A stretch of DNA of 15,172 nucleotides from Spirochaetaceae bacterium (GCA_031278295.1 JAITKQ010000017.1:1-15172); one strand, 5' to 3'; positions 1 through 7,443 are shown, numbered from the stretch's first letter. Translations and numbers: made by a program. Notes: generated by a model from the letters alone, not told the origin.

Positions 1-14
1 GTAATTCGGGCGCA

Positions 15-37
15 TTTCCGGCACGAAGTGCCGGAAA
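15..37. repeat. GC-rich hairpin, 10-bp stem with 3-base loop
   Basis: Seen directly: TTTCCGGCAC (15-24), loop GAA, GTGCCGGAAA (28-37), a perfect inverted repeat. No T-run follows on either strand, so it is not a standard intrinsic terminator. The bases just before it (AATTCGGGCGC, 4-14) recur at 14634-14644, again followed by a TTCCGG motif, so this may belong to a dispersed repeat family. A second, imperfect hairpin (GGCAA/TTGCC arms) lies at 61-80. Confidence 0.6.
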
Positions 38-178
38 CCGGGCTTTGCGGGGTTCCACCAGGCAAGCCCCTTGGGTTGCCCCTCCAATCCCCGCGTTTCG
101 TACACGACCGCTTTTTCACCAACGATAGACCGGTAAATGTAAAATTACTGTCAGGGGATGGTGCCGCAACGCGGGCAC

Positions 179-207
179 TTATCTTTCTCAAGCTCAGCAA
201 TTATAAT
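179..207 (+). promoter_or_regulatory. Predicted tex promoter (perfect TATAAT)
   Basis: A perfect -10 hexamer TATAAT is at 202-207. A weak -35 (TTATCT, 179-184) lies 17 bases upstream. Only seven bases separate the -10 from the tex ATG at 215, so the predicted transcription start falls on or next to the A of the start codon. There is no Shine-Dalgarno sequence before this ATG. The -10 is strong by eye; the -35 is not. Confidence 0.5.
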
Positions 208-214
208 TAGCTTC

Positions 215-2551
215 ATGGAATTTACACAGGAATTTATTGACGGCCTTGCTGTGGACGAGACCGGTATCATGAAACGGATTGCCGGGGCGCTGTCCGTACA
301 GACGGAGCAGGTTTCGGCCGTCGTGGGCCTTTTGAACGACGGCGGCACTGTACCTTTCATAGCCCGTTACCGGAAGGAGGTGACGGGCAGTTTGGACGAG
401 GTGCAGGTGCGCGGTATTGAGCACATGTTTTCCGGCGGCATAAACATAGAGACGCGGCGCATCGAGATAATTCGCAGGATTTTTGAACAGGGGAAATTGG
501 ACGGGCCTTTGTACGAAAACATAGTAAAGGCCGCTTCGTTGAGCGAGCTTGAGGATATATACGCGCCGTACAAACGCAGGAAGAAGACGCGCGGCATGGT
601 TGCGCTGGAGAGAGGACTCGAGCCGCTTGCCGAGTTGATGCTTGAACTCGATGCGGAAGCGCTCCGCGCCCGCGCCGCCGAATTTGTCCGCGAGGATGCG
701 GAAAATCCGGAACTTTCCGTTGCCACCCTTGACGACGCGTTGCAGGGCGCGATGGACATCATTGCCGAGCGTACCGCGCAGGATACGGAAAACCGCGCCG
801 AAATTAAAAGTTTTTACCTTGCGGACGGACGGATCATCGTCAAGGGGCTTGGTGATGAAACCGAAAAAAAGACTTCCGTGTACCAGATGTACTGGGATTA
901 TACGGAAAGGCTGTCGCAGATAAAGCCCCACCGTATTCTTGCCCTTAACCGCGGCGAGCGTGAAGGCAAGCTGGAAATCAGCATTGATGTTGACGAAAAC
1001 GTCGCCGTTACGAGGCTGCAAAGCAAGTATACGGTACATAATGATTATCATAAAACGGCGATAGAGGACGGACTGAAGCGCCTCCTGTCTCCCGCGGTTA
1101 TACGCGAACTCCGTAACGACGCAAGCGATACGGCGGACAATCACGGAATCGGCGTCTTCAGCGCGAACCTGAAAAACCTGCTTATGCAGCAGCCGATCAA
1201 AGGTACGCGGGTTCTTGGAATCGATCCCGGTATTCGTACCGGTACAAAATGCGCCTGTCTTGACGATACCGGAAAGTTTTTGCATTATTTTGTTTTTAAA
1301 AATGACAAAGTTGACGAAGCAAAAAAAACAATATTAAAAAATGTAAAAGAGTATGATCTACGCTTGATAGCCATCGGGAACGGTACAGGCACAAAGGATG
1401 TACAGGCAATTGTTACGCAGCTTATAGGCGAAAACAACCTTGAAGTCCTGTATACCGTTGTTGACGAGGACGGGGCCTCCGTATACTCCGCAAGCGATAT
1501 TGCCCGCGAGGAATTCCCCGATCTTGATTTAACCATACGCGGCGCGATCTCGATTGGCCGGCGGCTACAGGACCCGCTTGCCGAGCTTGTAAAGATAGAC
1601 CCCAAGTCCATAGGCGTAGGTCTGTACCAGCATGACCTTAATCAAAAGAAATTATCCGAGACGCTGGATGAGGTTGTCTCATCGGTGGTAAACAATGTCG
1701 GGGTGAATCTGAACACGGCAAGCGCCTCCCTCCTACGCTACGTTTCCGGCATCAACAGGAGTCTCGCAAAAAAAATAGTCAAATACCGTGACGAAAAAGG
1801 AAAAATCGCGTCGCGTTCGGAGCTGCTGGAAGTTCCCGGCATGGGCCCCAAGAGCTTTGAGCAGTGCGCCGGTTTTCTCAGGATACCGGAAAGCGCCGAA
1901 TCGCTTGACAATACATGGGTTCATCCCGAAAACTACGGGGCTGCCCGCCTGATTCAGGGCACGGTCACCACAACCGGCGGCCTGACGAGCGAAGTGAGGT
2001 CCGAGTTAAAGGAAAAATACACGGTTGGCGATGCCACGATAAACGATATTTTTGAAGAACTGAAAAAACCTAGCCGCGATCCCCGTGACGCCTACCCCAA
2101 ACCCATCATGCAGAAGGGTGTCGTTACGTTTGAAGACCTGAAAGAGGGCATGAAGGTAACAGGCAAGATAAAGAATGTCGTTGATTTCGGCGCTTTCGTT
2201 GATTTGGGGATAAAGGAGACGGCGCTTGTACATATTTCAGAGTTGAGCGACAGTTTTGTAAAGGACCCGATGGATATTATCAAGGTGGGGGAGGTGCTGG
2301 ACTTTACGATCATCTGCCTCGACCCGGAAAGGCGGCGGATCAGCCTTTCGCGTAAAAGCGGCGCGGGCGCCCATTCCTCCGCAAAAACAGGCGGCGCTCC
2401 GTCAGGCACGACGCTGAAACAGGTGTCAACGGGCAGCGCGTCCACAGGACGCGGTGCCCCGCGGGTTGTCGCCGTAAAAAAGCAGCGTTTTAGCGCCCAG
2501 GATGACGGCCTTATGTACACCCCGTTCGCGGAGGCGTTCAAAAAACGTTAA
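215..2551 (+). CDS. tex: Tex/Spt6-like transcription accessory protein
   Basis: A 778-residue protein matching the Tex family in length and domain order. Tex is a cytoplasmic nucleic-acid-binding factor related to eukaryotic Spt6 that affects transcription and stress tolerance. Near residue 47 is the conserved FIARYRKEVTG segment. The YqgF/RNase H-like domain starts near 332 (VLGIDPGIRTGT), helix-hairpin-helix motifs lie around 496-560 (NLNTASASLL, LLEVPGMGPKSFEQCAGFLRI region), and an S1 RNA-binding domain covers about 643-710 (GKIKNVVDFGAFVDLG, ending RRRISLSRK). A low-complexity Ser/Thr/Gly tail of about 65 residues follows. The start at 215 (MEFTQEF) is preferred over an in-frame ATG at 158 because a perfect TATAAT lies at 202-207, so the earlier ATG would be upstream of the transcript. 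The stop codon overlaps that of the convergent bioN gene. Family assignment is secure; the start is likely. Confidence 0.95.
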   Translation: MEFTQEFIDGLAVDETGIMKRIAGALSVQTEQVSAVVGLLNDGGTVPFIARYRKEVTGSLDEVQVRGIEHMFSGGINIETRRIEIIRRIFEQGKLDGPLYENIVKAASLSELEDIYAPYKRRKKTRGMVALERGLEPLAELMLELDAEALRARAAEFVREDAENPELSVATLDDALQGAMDIIAERTAQDTENRAEIKSFYLADGRIIVKGLGDETEKKTSVYQMYWDYTERLSQIKPHRILALNRGEREGKLEISIDVDENVAVTRLQSKYTVHNDYHKTAIEDGLKRLLSPAVIRELRNDASDTADNHGIGVFSANLKNLLMQQPIKGTRVLGIDPGIRTGTKCACLDDTGKFLHYFVFKNDKVDEAKKTILKNVKEYDLRLIAIGNGTGTKDVQAIVTQLIGENNLEVLYTVVDEDGASVYSASDIAREEFPDLDLTIRGAISIGRRLQDPLAELVKIDPKSIGVGLYQHDLNQKKLSETLDEVVSSVVNNVGVNLNTASASLLRYVSGINRSLAKKIVKYRDEKGKIASRSELLEVPGMGPKSFEQCAGFLRIPESAESLDNTWVHPENYGAARLIQGTVTTTGGLTSEVRSELKEKYTVGDATINDIFEELKKPSRDPRDAYPKPIMQKGVVTFEDLKEGMKVTGKIKNVVDFGAFVDLGIKETALVHISELSDSFVKDPMDIIKVGEVLDFTIICLDPERRRISLSRKSGAGAHSSAKTGGAPSGTTLKQVSTGSASTGRGAPRVVAVKKQRFSAQDDGLMYTPFAEAFKKR

Positions 2552-3246
2552 AACGGATAAGCGCCGCTCCGCGCCAGAAGCGCGGAGGCCGTTTCCGCCG
2601 CCTTGTCGATCATACGCCCGGCGGCCAGCGGTACAAGGCTCTTTATTTCGGCGATCCCCCTGCTTCCGGCACGGGCGCGGTAGGCGCTTCGTAGCGCTTC
2701 CCATTCGGTGAAAAATCGCGGAATGAAACCCATCATCAGGCTTAACGCAAGAGCCGTCCGGGGGTAAAGCACGGCGTCGCGCAGTTTCTTCAAGCCGGGA
2801 GTTTTGGCATCCTTCAACAGCGCGGCGGCCGGTTTAAGCAACGCGCGTTCCGCGGCGCCGACGGCTTCCCGCAGTTCTACCGCCGTTGTTACGGCAAACA
2901 TCAGCGCGCCTCCGCAGAACGACAACAGCATACCCCACATGAACATCAGCCCGCTTAAAAATCCATCCGCCCTAAAAAAAGGCGGCGAAAAGTCAAATGC
3001 CCGCCCAAACACCACAAAAACACCGAGGATGACGATGAGACGGCTGCCGCGCAGCAACGATACAGGGTTAATGCCGGCGATAAACGCGGCAACAGCGAGC
3101 GCCGCGCTCAAGACCGCCGAACAGATCGGGTTTGAAAAGAAAGCGGCGGCCGAAAACAGGAACAGGCAGATCAACTTTAAGCCCGCGTTCAACCGGTGGA
3201 GCGGCGTACAAGCGGCCCTGTACGAAAAAGGCGTTTCTACAGCCAT
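2548..3246 (-). CDS. bioN: ECF transporter transmembrane protein EcfT (BioN-like)
   Basis: A 232-residue CbiQ/EcfT-family integral membrane protein, the energy-coupling scaffold that joins the ATPase dimer to the biotin-binding S-component. Hydrophobic segments lie at about 23-58, 68-82, 97-122 and 163-178. The two family coupling motifs are visible: ARAGSRG at 191-197, and ARS at 225-227 near the C-terminus. It is the third gene of the bioY-bioM-bioN operon, and its ATG lies inside the end of bioM (10-base overlap), implying translational coupling. AGGG about seven bases before the ATG can serve as ribosome binding site. The biotin role is inferred from the adjacent bioY; the EcfT family itself is clear. 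Confidence 0.88.
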   Translation of the reverse strand: MAVETPFSYRAACTPLHRLNAGLKLICLFLFSAAAFFSNPICSAVLSAALAVAAFIAGINPVSLLRGSRLIVILGVFVVFGRAFDFSPPFFRADGFLSGLMFMWGMLLSFCGGALMFAVTTAVELREAVGAAERALLKPAAALLKDAKTPGLKKLRDAVLYPRTALALSLMMGFIPRFFTEWEALRSAYRARAGSRGIAEIKSLVPLAAGRMIDKAAETASALLARSGAYPF

Positions 3247-3992
3247 GAACAGTCCCTAACCGTGCGGTACGAACAACGCGGGTCGCGCACGCCGTACTCG
3301 GGTTTCAGGCTGTCCAATACCGTTTCCGGCTCCCCGTCGCGGACAATTTGTCCGCCGCAAATTACCACCAGCCTGTCCGCCAACGCAAGCACCTTTTCAA
3401 GTTCATGCGTCAGTATGATTACCGTTTTACCGTCCCGCTTCAGTTCCATGATGATCTGTAGCACGCTACGGACACCCGGCCAGTCCAAATTCGCGAAAGG
3501 CTCGTCCATGATGATTGTCTGACACCCCATTGCAAGGATTCCCGCTACGGCGAGCCGTCTTTTTTCGCCTCCCGACAGGCTGCGGGCCGGAAAACCGGCC
3601 TTCCCTTCGAGGCCGGCGGCCCTTATCGCCGCGGAAACCCGCTCGTTCACAGCATCCTTGGACAGTTTTAGGTTTTTTGGCCCCAAAGCCGTGTCTTCCT
3701 CCACGGTTTCACCGATTATCTGGGCATCCGCATCCTGAAAAACAAGCCCCACCGCCACCCGCAGGCTGCCCATCGCCAGTGCGAGCGGCCTCCCCTTAAA
3801 AAGCACCTCGCCTGACGAGGCATCCATCAAACCGGTGATGATCTTCATCAGAACCGTCTTGCCCGAACCGTTGGCCCCGGCGATCACGAGGTGAGATCCC
3901 GCCTCGATCTCAAGGTCTATGCCGGAAAGCGCCTTATGGCCGGAAGGAAATATTTTTGAAAGCCCGCGTATCGAAAAGAGGGGCTTATCCAT
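3237..3992 (-). CDS. bioM: ECF transporter ATP-binding protein (BioM-like)
   Basis: A 251-residue ABC ATPase of the CbiO/EcfA type that hydrolyses ATP on the cytoplasmic face to drive biotin import. All motifs are intact: Walker A GANGSGKT (39-46), Q-loop Gln85 in VFQDADAQI, signature LSGGE (138-142), Walker B IIMDEP (159-164) and the H-loop His195 (ILTHE). The Q-loop sequence with D-A-D is typical of ECF ATPases. Only one ATPase gene is present, so a homodimer is expected, as in BioMNY systems. The ATG overlaps the bioY stop by eight bases (ATGGATAA) and no separate strong ribosome binding site is seen, so translation is probably coupled to bioY. Confidence 0.93.
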   Translation of the reverse strand: MDKPLFSIRGLSKIFPSGHKALSGIDLEIEAGSHLVIAGANGSGKTVLMKIITGLMDASSGEVLFKGRPLALAMGSLRVAVGLVFQDADAQIIGETVEEDTALGPKNLKLSKDAVNERVSAAIRAAGLEGKAGFPARSLSGGEKRRLAVAGILAMGCQTIIMDEPFANLDWPGVRSVLQIIMELKRDGKTVIILTHELEKVLALADRLVVICGGQIVRDGEPETVLDSLKPEYGVRDPRCSYRTVRDCSWL

Positions 3993-4578
3993 TCAGCGCT
4001 TTCGCGGCGCTTTTTCGCAAGCCTCGCGCCGAAACCACGGCAATCACCGTTTTCACCGCATCACCGGCGATAAACGGCGTAAAACCGACGGTGAGCGCCT
4101 TGGGCCACGAGAGCCCCAGTACCGCTTTTAACTGTAGTATACCCGGCACGTACACAAGCAGCATCCCGGCAAAAGCTGCTATAGCAAGCCGCCAGCTAGG
4201 GGTCTTTACACCGTTCACCGGCGTACCGGCGATCAGGCCGGACAGTACGGCGGAAAACAGGTAGCCAAACAGGAAACCGCCTGTCGGCCCAACAAGATGG
4301 ACAAGCCCGCCGCTCGCGCCGGCAAAAACGGGCAGGCCTATCGCCCCCGCCAGGAGGTAGAGCCCCACCGCAGCGCCTCCCAGCAGAGGACCCAGCGTGA
4401 GGCCGGCCAGTAGCGCAAACATATTCTGCAATACGATCGGCACGGGTGTAAAAGGCAGCGGTATGGAAATGAAAGTCCCCGCCGCCGTCAACGCCGCAAA
4501 AAGCGCCGTCAGGCTAAGCCTCACAAGCGAAACCCTGTTTACGCCCACACGCCCGCTGTCAGTTTCACCATTCATCAT
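3985..4578 (-). CDS. bioY: Biotin-binding S-component BioY
   Basis: A 197-residue BioY-family membrane protein, the substrate-capturing S-component of the biotin ECF importer. The diagnostic stretch IPLPFTPVPIVLQNMFALLAG is followed by TLGPLLGG, and then by LPVFAGASGGL and HLVGPTGGFLFGYL, which form the biotin-binding region of the family. About six hydrophobic helices are apparent. It leads the bioY-bioM-bioN operon with overlapping junctions. The start is uncertain. The ATG at 4578 (MMNG) has no good ribosome binding site and lies about ten bases after a possible -10. A GTG at 4524 (VRLSLTALF) has AGGG eight bases upstream and would give the shorter N-terminus usual for BioY. No BirA-type operator was recognised. 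Function is secure from the family and the neighbours. Confidence 0.94.
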   Translation of the reverse strand: MMNGETDSGRVGVNRVSLVRLSLTALFAALTAAGTFISIPLPFTPVPIVLQNMFALLAGLTLGPLLGGAAVGLYLLAGAIGLPVFAGASGGLVHLVGPTGGFLFGYLFSAVLSGLIAGTPVNGVKTPSWRLAIAAFAGMLLVYVPGILQLKAVLGLSWPKALTVGFTPFIAGDAVKTVIAVVSARGLRKSAAKALNG

Positions 4579-4588
4579 AATTCTAAAA

Positions 4589-4618
4589 ACCCTAGCAAGT
4601 AGCCCCGTATATTGTCAA
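4589..4618 (-). promoter_or_regulatory. Predicted bioY operon promoter
   Basis: On the minus strand a perfect -35 TTGACA (4618-4613) is followed after 18 bases by TAGGGT (4594-4589), a weak -10. The predicted transcript would begin only a few bases before the ATG at 4578. A small odd-centred palindrome AATAC-C-GTATT lies upstream at 4652-4662 and could be an operator. The -35 is convincing; the -10 is weak. Confidence 0.4.
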
Positions 4619-4672
4619 GGTACGCGCCGCCCGGTGGAACGACTATACTTTAATACCGTATTTATGTAATAG

Positions 4673-4704
4673 AGTTGTTCAGAAACCTCAGTTTCTGAAC
4701 AACT
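4673..4704. repeat. Perfect inverted repeat, 14-bp stem, CTCA loop
   Basis: Arms AGTTGTTCAGAAAC (4673-4686) and GTTTCTGAACAACT (4691-4704) are perfect reverse complements around a four-base loop. The core TTGTTCAGAAAC resembles TTCAAGAACC in the next element (4719-4768), suggesting a repeated extragenic palindrome pair. It lacks a T-run on either side. Confidence 0.85.
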
Positions 4705-4718
4705 TCCGCTGAAAAACC

Positions 4719-4768
4719 TGTTCAAGAACCCGTGGGCTTTTGCCCACATTCAAATAGGTTCTTGAACA
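4719..4768. repeat. Inverted repeat with 12-bp outer stem and inner hairpin
   Basis: Outer arms TGTTCAAGAACC (4719-4730) and GGTTCTTGAACA (4757-4768) are perfect reverse complements. Inside them a second hairpin, GTGGGC-TTTT-GCCCAC (4732-4747), leaves a short unpaired stretch at 4748-4756. It lies 14 bases from the preceding 14-bp hairpin and shares its GTTCA-GAAC theme. Confidence 0.8.
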
Positions 4769-4824
4769 AGTCCAATGAACCGGGCACCCCGGTGCAACGA
4801 TGATGCGCCGGCCTGGTTGGATGC

Positions 4825-4860
4825 CAACGTGCTTGGCGCAGTTCCTAAGGAAGCACGTTG
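4825..4860. repeat. Inverted repeat, 10-bp arms with inner TTCCT-A-AGGAA palindrome
   Basis: CAACGTGCTT (4825-4834) and AAGCACGTTG (4851-4860) are exact reverse complements. The 16-base interval contributes to a second palindrome TTCCT-A-AGGAA (4842-4852) that overlaps the right arm, so two alternative folds compete. It lies 20 bases beyond the ftsK stop codon. On the minus strand it could be read as a 3' stem-loop of ftsK mRNA, but no U-tract follows. Confidence 0.7.
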
Positions 4861-4879
4861 TCCTGACTGACCTGCACGT

Positions 4880-7399
4880 CTATGCGCGTAGCAGATCGCG
4901 GGGCTTTGAACCCTGCGCGGGGCCGACAACCCCGCGGTGTTCCATTTCCTCGACAAGGCGGGCTGCGCGGTTGTAGCCTATCTTGAGGCGACGCTGTATG
5001 TAGCTTGCGCTCGCCTTCCCCTGCTGAATCACGATTTCCAGCGCCTTGTCGTACAAGGGATCATCCCCCTCTTCGTAAACATTCCGCGCCGTATCCTCGT
5101 CATCATCAAGAAACATTTCTTCATCAATGTAGTCCGGCTCACCCAGCGTCTTCACGTAGTCTACGACCGCTTCAACCTCCTCTTCCGAGACGAATGCGCC
5201 CTGCATCCTGACGGGGAACGGATCGACAATGCCGGAATACAACATATCGCCCCTGCCCAAAAGTTTTTCCGCACCGGGTGTATCGATGATGATACGGCTG
5301 TCCATCATGCTCGCGACCATGAACGCGATACGGCTTGGTATGTTGGACTTTATCAGACCGGTAATTACGTCAATCGAAGGCCGCTGTGTCGCAAGCACAA
5401 GGTGTATCCCTACCGCCCGACTCATCGCGGCGAGCCGGGCCACGGTAGATTCAAGTTCCTTGCCGGTTGTCGCCATCAAATCGGCAAACTCGTCGATCAC
5501 GATAACGATGTACGGTATGTGTTCCGCCGCGATTTTTTTTTCTTTTATGCGCTTGTTGTACGTTTTGATGTCACGTACGCCCATCGAATCCAGGCAGGCG
5601 TAACGGCGTTCCATCTCGTAAATGCAGTACTGTAACGCCTGGAACGCGCGTTTTGGTTCGGTAATTACCGGCGTTAAAAGGTGCGGAATATCGTTGTACA
5701 GTTTAAGTTCCACAATCTTGGGATCAATCAGTATCAGACGGCACTGCGCGGGTCTGCACTGGTACAGAATCGACAGAATCATCGTATTGACACAGACCGA
5801 TTTGCCTGAACCGGTAGCGCCGGCTATCAACAGGTGCGGCATCGCGGAAAGGTCTACCGTTACCGACTCGCCTGTAATATCCTTGCCCAGCACTACGGGA
5901 ATTTCGGGCTTCTTTCCCCCGCGTTCAAGTTCTGTCGCGATAATTTCACGGAACGACACGATGTTACGTTTCTTGTTCGGTATCTCTATGCCGACGGCAT
6001 GCTTGCCGGGTATCGGCGCGACAATACGGACGGAGGCGGCGGCGAGCCGTAGCGCGATGTTGTCCTGTAAATTAACGATTTTTGAAAGTTTTACCCCGGG
6101 TGACGGCAGTATTTCGAACATTGTTATTACCGGCCCCTTGCGGATACCTGTAACTTCAGCCTGTATATTAAATTCGCTCAGCGTTTCTTTCAGTATAGCG
6201 GCGGCTTCATAAGTGGCGCCGTCTATTATCCAGTACTTGTCGTCCGAGTATTCTTTTAGTATGCCTTCAACCGGTATGCTGTAGATTCCGTTTAAACCTG
6301 CCGGCTTGCGTTGATTCACACTGCCGTAATTTTTTTTTTCAATAAGGTGTTCGGTTTTTTCCGCGGCTTCGGCTTCCGTGCGGTCAATTATTTTTTCAAG
6401 ATCAACGGCACCGCCGTATTCCCCGTTTAATTCTTCCGGTTCATACAATTCTTCGATCCCGCCGTATTCTTCCGGCGTTTCAAGGTCCCTGCCGGGGTCC
6501 CCGTCATACACAGGGGGGGTGTCGTCAGCTCCTGTATTTTCCGCCGGAGATAGTTCCGATTTAAGCGAGTCCAAATCCGTATCCAGCCTGACAAGTTTTT
6601 CGCCCACATCGTTCATGCCGGCGCCCAGGCTCTTTAATTTTTCGTTAAGTATTTCCAGGTTGGGTTCAAGATTTTCAAGCGCGATGTCTATGGCCCCGTG
6701 GTTTGCGTTTTCCAAATCCTGCAATTCTTCAAACGCTTTTGTATAAGCTTCGTGTACTACATTCAGCGTATCTCTTTCCTCAGGTACGCGGGGTCCGTGC
6801 AGCAATTTAATTTCGGCGTTGAACGGGGCTGAATGTCCGGCATTGGGCGCGACGCCGCCGCGCGGACGCCTGACAGCCGGCGCCGGAAACAGAATGTTCG
6901 ACAAAGCGGCAATTACGGCGCTTTCCAGCGCCGTTAAGCACACTATAACAAAACCAAAACCTGACTTTCCTGTCAGCGAAAAAAAATATATTATTCCCGC
7001 AAAATAATTATAACTACGCAAAAAAGAAAACCCTATTGCCAGCGTCATAAAGGGAAAGATTGCGCAGTACAGAATAAATATGCGTGACGGCCTGTAGGTT
7101 TTATCGATCAGTATCAGGGCCGCGTACATCAGGTAAAGCGGAATTATAAAAGACAGTATACCGTAAGAATCAACAAAGAAATCGCCGATGAACGAATCTT
7201 TGTGCGGCGGTCCAAATAAAGATTCCGCTATCGAAAAGCCCAAAACGACCGCCAGCAGCAGCAACCCCCCGGCGCAGGCGTACAGCAGTAACCTTGTGTT
7301 GTTGATTATAGCGTCCCGTTTCCGGTTTTTATTCAAAGATTGTCCGCCGTAATTAAAAAAAGCGCCAGCCGTTTGACCGTAAATATTCCTTGGCCTCAT
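4880..7399 (-). CDS. ftsK: DNA translocase FtsK/SpoIIIE
   Basis: An 839-residue complete FtsK-type septal DNA pump that moves chromosome termini across the division septum. The N-terminal part has four hydrophobic membrane segments, roughly 37-57, 79-98, 107-127 and 132-171. An acidic, coiled-coil-rich linker spans about 200-370. The motor follows, with alpha/beta domains, Walker A GATGSGKS (527-534), Walker B IVIVIDEFAD (631-640) and the LATQRPS segment (669-675). A winged-helix gamma domain at about 780-839 recognises polar DNA motifs. AAGGA five bases before the ATG supports the start. Its promoter region is shared with the divergent gene at 7513. The linker is encoded with an A10 run (6330-6339 on the plus strand as T10), unusual for a long gene and a possible slippage site. 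Assignment is secure. Confidence 0.96.
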   Translation of the reverse strand: MRPRNIYGQTAGAFFNYGGQSLNKNRKRDAIINNTRLLLYACAGGLLLLAVVLGFSIAESLFGPPHKDSFIGDFFVDSYGILSFIIPLYLMYAALILIDKTYRPSRIFILYCAIFPFMTLAIGFSFLRSYNYFAGIIYFFSLTGKSGFGFVIVCLTALESAVIAALSNILFPAPAVRRPRGGVAPNAGHSAPFNAEIKLLHGPRVPEERDTLNVVHEAYTKAFEELQDLENANHGAIDIALENLEPNLEILNEKLKSLGAGMNDVGEKLVRLDTDLDSLKSELSPAENTGADDTPPVYDGDPGRDLETPEEYGGIEELYEPEELNGEYGGAVDLEKIIDRTEAEAAEKTEHLIEKKNYGSVNQRKPAGLNGIYSIPVEGILKEYSDDKYWIIDGATYEAAAILKETLSEFNIQAEVTGIRKGPVITMFEILPSPGVKLSKIVNLQDNIALRLAAASVRIVAPIPGKHAVGIEIPNKKRNIVSFREIIATELERGGKKPEIPVVLGKDITGESVTVDLSAMPHLLIAGATGSGKSVCVNTMILSILYQCRPAQCRLILIDPKIVELKLYNDIPHLLTPVITEPKRAFQALQYCIYEMERRYACLDSMGVRDIKTYNKRIKEKKIAAEHIPYIVIVIDEFADLMATTGKELESTVARLAAMSRAVGIHLVLATQRPSIDVITGLIKSNIPSRIAFMVASMMDSRIIIDTPGAEKLLGRGDMLYSGIVDPFPVRMQGAFVSEEEVEAVVDYVKTLGEPDYIDEEMFLDDDEDTARNVYEEGDDPLYDKALEIVIQQGKASASYIQRRLKIGYNRAARLVEEMEHRGVVGPAQGSKPRDLLRA

Positions 7400-7443
7400 T
7401 GCAATCCTTACCGTGTTTAAAAATGCTCCCCATTATTGGGATC

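Larger units (their letters stand above)
4579..4879. other. Intergenic region between ftsK and bioY, no gene
   Basis: This 301-base gap contains no supportable reading frame. It holds the bioY promoter at its low end and at least four inverted repeats (4673-4704, 4719-4768, 4784-4795, 4825-4860). None is followed by a T-run in the direction of ftsK transcription, so an ordinary intrinsic terminator for ftsK was not found. The motif GACTATACTTTA at 4641-4652 is identical to the -10 region used by the ketopantoate-reductase-family gene (7479-7490), raising the possibility of a plus-strand transcript through the repeats. Confidence 0.6.

Noticed and set aside
51..60. tRNA 3' end suggested by TTCCACCA
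   Set aside because: No cloverleaf, T-arm consensus or acceptor partner could be found upstream on either strand.
194..1285. 363-codon minus-strand open frame opposite tex
   Set aside because: It lies wholly antisense to the well-conserved tex gene, shows no recognisable domain, and is explained by the codon bias of a GC-balanced gene.
4791..4866. Integron attC-like site (GTTGGAT and CCAAC-type motifs near inverted repeats)
   Set aside because: The outer RYYYAAC and GTTRRRY boxes do not occur together at the right places, and no integrase or cassette is nearby.
4579..4880. Riboswitch or BirA operator ahead of bioY
   Set aside because: No TTGTAAACC-type dyad was seen, and the predicted transcript starts almost at the ATG, leaving no room for a riboswitch if the ATG start is right.
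4750..4956. 68-codon minus-strand frame around the ftsK 3' end
   Set aside because: Overlaps the ftsK gamma-domain codons in another frame and crosses inverted repeats; no ribosome site.
4937..5635. 232-codon plus-strand frame opposite ftsK
   Set aside because: It is antisense to the FtsK motor and gamma domain, with His/Arg-rich composition typical of shadow frames and no ribosome site.
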